Below, piece after piece: positions 57,646 through 64,000 of a stretch of 64,000 nucleotides of DNA (positions are counted from its first letter, which is position 1; every line of letters starts with the position of its first letter). A program made the translations under genes and the position numbers. Source of the stretch: an uncultured Verrucomicrobiota bacterium (GTDB lineage Bacteria > Verrucomicrobiota > Kiritimatiellia > CAJWTS01); assembly GCA_913047795.1 (NCBI GenBank), contig CAJWTS010000004.1, forward strand, positions 23,162 to 87,161, written 5' to 3'. The notes beneath the pieces are model-generated. The model saw only the letters and a list, made by a program, of their open reading frames with translations, made no database searches and had not been told where the DNA came from.

Positions 57646-59127
57646 CTATGCCAACGCATGTTCAAAATACGCGGACGTAGCCGCCCCCATCCGTGCCCGT
57701 ATGTCATCAGTCATTTCCTCGGCTTCTTCAATATCGCACAACAGCGACACGTCATGCGCCCCGACGAATTCGTTGATCGCATCACAGAACCGCTTCCGCT
57801 CGAACACCGAGAGCGGATCCAGATGCCCTTCCGCTACGGCATACAACTGCAGCACCAGGCTCGCCAGCGCGCAGGGAATATGCTGATCCTGCTGTATCAC
57901 CGTCGATATCGCTTCGCCACGGGCCACGATTTTCGTGGCCTCTTCCGAGAGATTCGCCTGCAATCGGCTGACCCTAAGTAGATCACGATAGCTGGCGTAC
58001 TCTAGCCGCATCTGCATCGCCAACTTGCGCAGAATGCCGGGTTGAGCACGACCACCAACGATCGACACTGATTGTGAATAGTCCACAGCCGGACGGACGC
58101 CGTCGTTATAGAGGGCCGTATCCAGGTACACCATTCCGTCGCACATCGAGATCATGTTGGAGGGGATATAACCCGTGAGATCGCCCTGGAGGGTCTCGAC
58201 AAGGACCAGCATGGTCATCGAGGCGCCGCCCGCCGTCTCATTGAATCGCCCGGCGCGCTCCAGGAGTTGCGTGTGCACATAGAAAATATCACCGGGATAG
58301 GCTTCACGGCCGGGCGGACGTTCAAGCAGAAGCGAGAGTTGACGGTAGGCCCAGGCGTGCTTCGAAATATCATCGACCACCAGGAGTACATCTTCGCCCT
58401 GCGCGGTGAAATAGTCCGCCATTGTCGCGGCGTAGAACGGCAGGATGTATTGCTCGGCCGGCGGCGAGCTATCGAATGCGGCCATCACGATCGTGCGTTC
58501 GAGCGCGTCGTGCTCCTGCAACACCGCAGCCGCCTTCTCGATGCCTGCAAGCGATTTGCCGACGCAACAGTAGATACAAATTGTGTCTTTACGCGATTGC
58601 GAGATGATCGCGTCCAACGCGATCACCGTTTTCCCGGTCATGCGATCACCCACGATAAGCTGACGCTGGCCGCCACCAATCGGAATCATCGCATCGACAA
58701 TTTTGGTCCCCGTGTTGAAAAATGTATCCACCGGCGCACGCGCCGTGATGGGCGGCGACGGACGGAAGACCGCCATGTGTTCGTCAGCGATGATCGGATC
58801 GCCGCCATCACAAGGCACGCCCAAGGCGGTCACCGTGCGCCCGACGTACCCACGTCCAACAGGATTCACGAAGGGCTCGCTGACACCGCGGACCTGCCCG
58901 CCAAGACGCAACCGATTCTCATCGCCGAGCACGAGGGCCAGGACCGCCTCCTGATCGTACCCCATTACCAATCCGCGAACCCCATCCCCCATGTCAAGAA
59001 GTTCACCGTTGAGACAACTAGGCAGTCCCTCGATCCTGGCGATCATCTTCTTGATGTCGCGGATCGTGCCCTTCTCCTCGCACTTAATCTTAAGGATTGG
59101 AATCCCAGAGCCGTCTAAAATGCTCAT
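57646..59127 (-). CDS. second F-type ATPase alpha-like subunit without arginine finger
   Basis: The 493-residue alpha paralogue has Walker A GDRMTGKT (160-167), VDDISKHAWAYRQLSLLLER and PGREAYPGDIFYVH, so the nucleotide-binding fold is intact. The arginine finger that reaches the beta catalytic site is replaced: the SVSRVGG motif reads SVSIVGG, with Ile356. The C-terminal domain is also more divergent (CDIEEAEEMTDDIRAR). The start overlaps the first alpha gene by 38 nt, so both are made together. A ring containing both paralogues would have some non-catalytic alpha-beta interfaces. Duplicated alpha genes in one F-ATPase operon are unusual. Confidence 0.87.
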   Translation of the reverse strand: MSILDGSGIPILKIKCEEKGTIRDIKKMIARIEGLPSCLNGELLDMGDGVRGLVMGYDQEAVLALVLGDENRLRLGGQVRGVSEPFVNPVGRGYVGRTVTALGVPCDGGDPIIADEHMAVFRPSPPITARAPVDTFFNTGTKIVDAMIPIGGGQRQLIVGDRMTGKTVIALDAIISQSRKDTICIYCCVGKSLAGIEKAAAVLQEHDALERTIVMAAFDSSPPAEQYILPFYAATMADYFTAQGEDVLLVVDDISKHAWAYRQLSLLLERPPGREAYPGDIFYVHTQLLERAGRFNETAGGASMTMLVLVETLQGDLTGYIPSNMISMCDGMVYLDTALYNDGVRPAVDYSQSVSIVGGRAQPGILRKLAMQMRLEYASYRDLLRVSRLQANLSEEATKIVARGEAISTVIQQDQHIPCALASLVLQLYAVAEGHLDPLSVFERKRFCDAINEFVGAHDVSLLCDIEEAEEMTDDIRARMGAATSAYFEHALA

Positions 59128-60553
59128 CCAACTCCTCCTGAATTTCGTCCGTGATGTCCTTCACTTCCTCCAATTTGTCGAGCGTCGACTTGCCCGACGC
59201 TCGCAGGCGCGCGAGGAAGTTCTCCATGCACTCTCGCACCTGAGCAGGTGCGGTATCATCCATGTACCCCTCGCGGAATCCGAACAGCCAGATCACTTGA
59301 TCCAGCATTGGGATCGGATTATCTGCATCCTGCTTCAACACCTCGGCGACAATCTGTCCACGCGTGAGCCGCTTCTGGACTTCTTCAGAAACACCGGCCT
59401 TAATACGTGTGAGCTTCTCGAGCTCCTTGTACTGCACGTATTCCAGTCGGAGCATGCCGGAGAGTTTCTTGATTGCCGGCCATTGTACCTTGCTTCCGAT
59501 ACGCGACACGGACAGCCCGGTATCAATCGCGGGTTTGAATCCCTCTCCGAACAACTGGGTGCTCATATAGATCTGTCCGTCCGTCATGGAAATCGTATTT
59601 GAGGGAATATAGCCGGTCACATCGCCCTGAATCGTCTCGACGATGGGTAGGTGCGTGATCGATCCTCCGCCATTTTCGGGACTCATCTTTCCCGCTCGCT
59701 CGACAAGCTGCGAGTGCACGTAAAAAATGTCACCCGGATAGGCATCGCGCCCCGGCGACCGCTCCAGCAGGAGCGAGATCTGACGATAATTCCATGCATG
59801 CTTGGTCAGGTCGTCGAATACGATTAAGACGTCGCCCCCGAGCTGATTCATGAAGTATTCCGCAAGACTGCTCGCAACGTACGGGACAAGATACTGTTTA
59901 CCCATTGAATCCGCGGCCGTCGCCGAGATCACGATTCCGTACTCCCAGATATTCCTGTTCTCGATTATTTCAAGCACACGGTTAAGTGACGCTTCGGATT
60001 TCCCGATGCAGCAATAGATACAGACAACGCCGGCGCCCTTCTGCGAGATCATGGCGTCCGTCGCAATCGTCGTCTTGCCGGTCATGCGATCGCCGATGAT
60101 CAGTTCGCGCTGGCCGCGACCGATCGGCGTCATCATATCGACGAGCTTCGTGCCGGTCGTCATCGACTCGGTCACCGGCACGCGTTCCAGGACGGAGGGG
60201 GCAACCGCGAAGATGGGAGCCTGCCGACTCTCCTTGATGGGCCCTTTGCCATCGATCGGCATGCACAGGGCGTTGACATGCCGTCCGATGAACTCTTCGC
60301 CGACCGGCACGGTAAAAGCGTCGATGGTTGAGGTTACCTCGTCACCGGGCTTGATTGGACTCCCCTCTTTGACGATCAGCGCCAGCGCGTAGTCCTCATC
60401 AAATCCGACAACCACGCCTTCGGTGTCCCGACCGAATCGGACCAGCTGACCGTTCATGCAGTTAGCCAAGCCGTGCACGTGCACGATGTCCTGCTTCACT
60501 TCCGCAATGCGGCCGCGCTCCTTCAACTGAAGGAGATCTATCTTCAACGCCAT
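59090..60553 (-). CDS. atpA: F-type ATPase alpha-like subunit (arginine finger present)
   Basis: This is a 487-residue alpha subunit with Walker A GDRMTGKT (154-161), in which Met replaces the usual Gln of GDRQTGKT. FDDLTKHAWNYRQISLLLER and PGRDAYPGDIFYVHSQLVER follow, and the arginine finger R351 is in LSVSRIGSKVQ. The N-terminus (ALKIDLLQLKERGRIAEV) is shorter than in the synthase subunit and lacks the delta-binding helix. It is the first ATPase gene in the array, 31 nt downstream of the exported membrane protein, and overlaps the second alpha. Confidence 0.92.
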   Translation of the reverse strand: MALKIDLLQLKERGRIAEVKQDIVHVHGLANCMNGQLVRFGRDTEGVVVGFDEDYALALIVKEGSPIKPGDEVTSTIDAFTVPVGEEFIGRHVNALCMPIDGKGPIKESRQAPIFAVAPSVLERVPVTESMTTGTKLVDMMTPIGRGQRELIIGDRMTGKTTIATDAMISQKGAGVVCIYCCIGKSEASLNRVLEIIENRNIWEYGIVISATAADSMGKQYLVPYVASSLAEYFMNQLGGDVLIVFDDLTKHAWNYRQISLLLERSPGRDAYPGDIFYVHSQLVERAGKMSPENGGGSITHLPIVETIQGDVTGYIPSNTISMTDGQIYMSTQLFGEGFKPAIDTGLSVSRIGSKVQWPAIKKLSGMLRLEYVQYKELEKLTRIKAGVSEEVQKRLTRGQIVAEVLKQDADNPIPMLDQVIWLFGFREGYMDDTAPAQVRECMENFLARLRASGKSTLDKLEEVKDITDEIQEELDEHFRRLWDSNP

Positions 60554-60584
60554 ACGCGTACGCCCTCAACCCTCACGCGCAGCA

Positions 60585-61934
60585 TCACGCTGCTTTATCG
60601 GCTATTTCCTCGTCTTGACCTTTTCCGTACCACCGCAGAAAGAACAGTATGCTCACGACCGCCAGGAAACCAAGAATTATGTAGATGATGATCCACGTCG
60701 TCTTACGATCCGGCGCCTGGGTTTTGAACACGTCATGCGCCTCCTTCAATATGTCGGGTTGCTGTTCCGGTATCGGCTGCATCATCTCCTCGAGCCCGAT
60801 GATCCGCTTCTCGATGCGATCGAGCGTGTCGCCCTCGTCCCTGTAGAAAGCAACGTAGGCGTCGTTCATTTCCTCCGGTCCTTCGGTCTCCAGAATGTCA
60901 ACGAGCTGCTCCTGCGTGTGATGCAAGAACTCCTCGAGCGTCGCAAGATTGCCCTGATCGACGACAACCGCCAGCACGTTCGTGACACGCACCATCAGAT
61001 TGCTGACGCGCACGTCATTCACGTCCCACTTGTCCCGCACGACGACCTGGAAGGTCTTCGTCTCTTCGGGCCCGAAAACAATGTCCTGCTTGTAGACCGT
61101 GACGACCCGATCGGCCTCGTCATAGCCAAGTTCCAGTTCGCCGGCATCCAGCACGTCTTCGACTTTGATCTCCAACGGCAAACTCTGCTTGAAGGACAAT
61201 ATGCGCTCGAGGGCGGATGTGTTCTCCATGGTATAGCTGAAGACGGCGGTTCCGTAGTCCCGACCCGGAATCGTTTCGTCGTCACGGGGGTCCGGGCGAC
61301 GACGGGTTTCACCCATCAATTCCTCCCCGATGTCCTGACCGGTCGCCAGCACAAAATGGTCAAGATGCTGAATGTCCTCCTTGATCTGTGCGAGCAGTTT
61401 TCGGTTCAATTCATAAATCCGAATATGCTCGATTGGACGGGCAGACATGGCGCCCTTCTGTCGATCGCCCAACTTCTGAAGGCTCTCGCGGATCTGCTCA
61501 CTCAACAGCGATCCTGTCTCCTCGTACGACGACTCCTTTAGCTGCTCAAGGCGATTGCGGGCATAGGTTTCGGCGCGGCTCAGGAAATCCTCCTCGACCA
61601 CCCAGATATCTTCCAATTCAACTTCGATCTTCCTCCCCTGCTTTGGCTTCAAGGTGAGCTCTCCGGAAAGAACGTAGAGCGCTAACTTGACGTCATACTT
61701 AACCAGGAGGCCGTCCGCCTCGAGTGCCTCGCGGTTGATCACATGATCCGGACGAATTCCCTGGGGAAGCTTCGACCTGATAGCGACCTTCTGCTCGTCC
61801 TGGTCGGACGGATTGAAGGCTGTGACCTGAAGAATGATTCCTGCATGCAGATCAGAAGATGCGCACACCACCGCTATACAAATAACGAGCGCCGTTCGCA
61901 GGCAGGCCATTCGATTCTCATGTTTCGTTTTCAT
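60585..61934 (-). CDS. exported single-pass membrane protein linked to the ATPase cluster
   Basis: The 449-residue protein has a signal peptide (MACLRTALVICIAVVCASSD, after an 8-residue start) and a C-terminal membrane helix (WIIIYIILGFLAVVSILFFL) with a short charged cytoplasmic tail. Two beta-sandwich-like segments, QVTAFNPSDQDEQKVAIRS and the region near VFSYTMENTSALERILSF, resemble DUF11-type repeats used in surface proteins. Helical segments lie between and after them. It lies 31 nt before the first alpha gene, so it is very likely co-transcribed. It could connect the envelope to the cytoplasmic ATPase. I do not recognise a family. Confidence 0.68.
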   Translation of the reverse strand: MKTKHENRMACLRTALVICIAVVCASSDLHAGIILQVTAFNPSDQDEQKVAIRSKLPQGIRPDHVINREALEADGLLVKYDVKLALYVLSGELTLKPKQGRKIEVELEDIWVVEEDFLSRAETYARNRLEQLKESSYEETGSLLSEQIRESLQKLGDRQKGAMSARPIEHIRIYELNRKLLAQIKEDIQHLDHFVLATGQDIGEELMGETRRRPDPRDDETIPGRDYGTAVFSYTMENTSALERILSFKQSLPLEIKVEDVLDAGELELGYDEADRVVTVYKQDIVFGPEETKTFQVVVRDKWDVNDVRVSNLMVRVTNVLAVVVDQGNLATLEEFLHHTQEQLVDILETEGPEEMNDAYVAFYRDEGDTLDRIEKRIIGLEEMMQPIPEQQPDILKEAHDVFKTQAPDRKTTWIIIYIILGFLAVVSILFFLRWYGKGQDEEIADKAA

Positions 61935-62102
61935 CGATCAATTTCCGGCCGCAAACGGGCTCGCTGGCGGCGTGATCCGAAACCCCAACAAGACCCGTTC
62001 AGAATCGGTCACCCGAATATAGGGATATTCAATGAAACTGGCAACCGGGCAGTGCTCCGACGCCGTCGCGGCAGCGCTCTTCGGGCGTGAACGACGGGCG
62101 TT

Positions 62103-64000
62103 TTACTCGGCCCGCGTCAGAACCTCGACCACTTTCGGCTGATTAACCGACTTGTCCAATAGGACATACATCAACTCCATGCTTGCGCGCAGTTTGTCAA
62201 TCTGGGACTGCAAGCCCTCGAGTTGGTCCGCGCCACTCTTCTGGTCAACGTTCAGCGTGTCCACGGCATTAACTAGATCCTTCTGGATGCCCATCTCGCC
62301 CGCCATTTGTACGACCTGCGCATTCGTATCGCGTATCATCGCGACAAGATCGTCGGTTGTTATGTGGTCCCGGATATTTCCTACGATATCGGAAACGCCC
62401 TGCATATCCTTGGCAATCCGGTCCAAAATATTCAGTGCCTGCTCGACCTCTCCGCGCCCGAGGGCGTCACGAAGTTCGTTTATACCGGAGGCTGCGGCGC
62501 TGGCTTGCACCTTGGCCTGTCGCGAATCGCCGGCGACACTGCTGATCTCGCTGGCAACGGGGTCAATCAACTCTTCCAGTTTTCGAAGCCCGCCGAAGAC
62601 CGTCGGATCTGTCGATGCGTCACCATCCTCGCCCATCAATCCCCTGAGGAACGCGACAAGATTAGAGGTTCCTCGAATCAGGTCAGCGTTGCCGGTCTCC
62701 AACGTGCCCACGGAATCAAGAATCTCCGTGATGTTCGCCCAGTCGATATCAGCAACCTGCCCGTCGATCGTCGTCACGAAGCCCAGAATATCCGTGATCT
62801 CCGAGGCATCGAGGCCGTCGGTGCTGGCCTTAATCGCGTCCAGAGCCGTAACGATCGTATCCACATTCGTCAACGAAGAGACGTCTAGCGCCGCGACCGT
62901 CGCCGCGACATTCGTCAACTCGTCGATGATAGTGGAGAAGGAATCGAGCACCTCGAGCGCACTCGTGATGGCAATCGTGCGCGCGTCAATGTTCGTTATG
63001 CTGGTGCCGAGCTCTCCGAGCCCCTCGTTAACAAGTTCTTGCAGCGCGGTAACCAGCCCGGCGAGATCGTCCAATCGGCCGGTGATGGCCGGCAACACGT
63101 CCAACCCCTGCAGTTGCGAAACAATGCTCTGCACGTTCGAGGACAGATCGGTGATGCCGGTCTCCGTAATCTCGAGCAATGAGCTCGATAGCGACGCGAT
63201 TTCATCAAGCGATCCGGTCAGCAAATCGAGCACATCCAGATCGCCCAGCAGATTCGATATCGACAATGTTCGAACATCGATATTGGAGACGAGCGTCGCG
63301 ATATCGACCAGGCCGCTATCGACCAGTGCCTGCAGATTACTGCCCAGTGCCCCGAGGTCGTCGAGCGATCCGGTCAACAGACCCAGGACCTCCAGGTCGG
63401 CCACCAGACTCGAGATCGCGATCGTACGCTGATCGATGTTGGAAACAGTAGTCCCCAAATTGATCAGCCCACTATCGATCAACGCCTGCAGATTGCTCCC
63501 GACAGCCCCCAGGTCATCCAGCGAGCCGGTCAGCCCACTGAGAATCTGCAGATCTTCGATCAGTCCGGAAATCGTGACCGTGCGTGTGTCGATATTCGAC
63601 ACAAGTGAGGCGAGGTCGATCAGTCCGCTATCGATCAACGTCTGCAGATTACTCCCCAGCGGCGCCAATTCATCCAGCGACCCCGTCAACAGATCCAACA
63701 CATCCAGGTCGCCCAGCAAGTTCGATATAGACAGCGTGCGCAAATCGATATTGGAGACCATCGACGCAATATCTACCAGCCCACTGTCAATCAACGCCTG
63801 CAGATTACTCCCCAGCGGCGCCAACTCATCCAGCGACCCCGTCAACAGATCCAGCACATCCAGATCGCCCAGCAGATTCGATATCGCCAGCGTACGGAAA
63901 TCGATATTCGACACGAGGGAAATGACATCCACCAGCCCGCTGTCGATCAACGCCTGCAGATTACTCCCCAGCGGCGCCAACTCATCCAGCGACCCCGTCA
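62103..64000 (-). CDS. giant 52-residue tandem-repeat helical protein (5' end beyond window)
   Basis: At least 631 residues are visible, and the frame is still open at the right edge. Five full 52-residue repeats, each with a GSNLQALIDSGLVDIASL-like segment, NIDxRT, SNLLGDLDVLDLLTGSL and an acidic end, occupy 63201-63980. A sixth (45 residues) is missing seven residues, equal to one heptad, and a seventh is divergent. The C-terminal 268 residues are non-repetitive but also helical, ending LRASMELMYVLLDKSVNQP. There is no membrane segment in the visible part. Regular Leu/Ile spacing suggests a long helical filament or coiled coil. It precedes the ATPase genes by 168 nt. Confidence 0.75.
   Translation of the reverse strand, partial: TGSLDELAPLGSNLQALIDSGLVDVISLVSNIDFRTLAISNLLGDLDVLDLLTGSLDELAPLGSNLQALIDSGLVDIASMVSNIDLRTLSISNLLGDLDVLDLLTGSLDELAPLGSNLQTLIDSGLIDLASLVSNIDTRTVTISGLIEDLQILSGLTGSLDDLGAVGSNLQALIDSGLINLGTTVSNIDQRTIAISSLVADLEVLGLLTGSLDDLGALGSNLQALVDSGLVDIATLVSNIDVRTLSISNLLGDLDVLDLLTGSLDEIASLSSSLLEITETGITDLSSNVQSIVSQLQGLDVLPAITGRLDDLAGLVTALQELVNEGLGELGTSITNIDARTIAITSALEVLDSFSTIIDELTNVAATVAALDVSSLTNVDTIVTALDAIKASTDGLDASEITDILGFVTTIDGQVADIDWANITEILDSVGTLETGNADLIRGTSNLVAFLRGLMGEDGDASTDPTVFGGLRKLEELIDPVASEISSVAGDSRQAKVQASAAASGINELRDALGRGEVEQALNILDRIAKDMQGVSDIVGNIRDHITTDDLVAMIRDTNAQVVQMAGEMGIQKDLVNAVDTLNVDQKSGADQLEGLQSQIDKLRASMELMYVLLDKSVNQPKVVEVLTRAE
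62910..64000 (-). repeat. tandem array of 156-bp coding repeats
   Basis: In-frame units lie at 63825-63980, 63669-63824, 63513-63668, 63357-63512 and 63201-63356. A 135-bp unit (63066-63200) and a diverged 156-bp unit (62910-63065) follow, and part of another unit begins at 63981. Neighbouring units 63825-63980 and 63669-63824 are nearly identical at the DNA level, indicating recent duplication or gene conversion. Confidence 0.92.

Noticed and set aside
62152..63432. 426-codon + strand frame opposite the tandem repeats
   Set aside because: It is the mirror of the repeat gene, Ser/Arg-rich, and open only because the repeat unit lacks stops on that strand.
62910..64000. CRISPR array
   Set aside because: The 156-bp repeats are contiguous, in frame and coding, without spacers.

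Overview
The window reads as a Gram-negative chromosome of roughly 55-60 % G+C (estimated by eye). It carries a lipoprotein signal peptide, type II secretion genes, a PEP-CTERM protein, an Na+-pumping decarboxylase and a COX24-like mini-protein. This mix fits the PVC group (Kiritimatiellota, Verrucomicrobiota, Lentisphaerota) or a neighbouring candidate phylum. The placement is inference, because no rRNA gene is present. Genes are packed densely, with many ATGA-type overlaps. There are no insertion sequences, no CRISPR array and no prophage.

Layout. 1-4.9 kb: the translation cluster infB(end)-rbfA-truB-ribF, then rpsO-pnp behind its own strong promoter and ended by a clear terminator. 4.9-9.6 kb (-): a tetrapyrrole operon hemC-cobA/hemD-hemB-hemL. 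9.8-14.3 kb: an ABC-2 exporter module with an exported helical protein. 14.4-24.2 kb: murG, a membrane Ser/Thr kinase coupled to ligA, a Nudix protein, and an opposing operon of hybrid histidine kinase, double-receiver protein, nrdR, unknown gene and purC. 24.3-31 kb: tRNA-Val, purN, hisG, a COX24-like mini-protein, a TPR lipoprotein, a glycosyltransferase, thiL and tsaE. 31-36.7 kb: an APC permease fused to PTS-IIA-like and RCK_C domains, the oadGAB sodium pump and tRNA-Thr. 36.7-41.6 kb: holA (-), then a 7TM-HD phosphodiesterase, ybeY, a DUF502 protein and recO. 41.9-44.1 kb (-): two exported beta-sandwich proteins, one with a PEP-CTERM tail.

44.1-64 kb (-) is the most unusual part. A long co-directional array encodes, in transcription order: a giant protein of 52-residue tandem repeats (running off the right edge), an exported single-pass membrane protein, an F-type ATPase-like set (alpha, a second alpha, epsilon, c, a b-delta fusion, gamma, beta), and then a type II secretion/type IV pilus-like set (GspE, GspF, a metallopeptidase, GspG, I, J, K, a PilM-PilN fusion and a PilO/GspM protein). 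A MORN-repeat membrane protein follows 117 nt further on. The F1 beta stop codon overlaps the gspE start codon.

The ATPase set departs from an ion-driven ATP synthase in several ways. The c subunit has no acidic residue at all, and Met stands where the ion-binding carboxylate should be. No a subunit is present in the window. The second alpha subunit has Ile in place of the arginine finger. Epsilon lacks its helical domain. Beta and the first alpha keep their catalytic residues. My reading is an ATP-hydrolysing F1-derived motor repurposed to work with an envelope-spanning secretion or pilus-like machine. I do not recognise it as a described system. The composition is read directly from the sequence; the function is inference.
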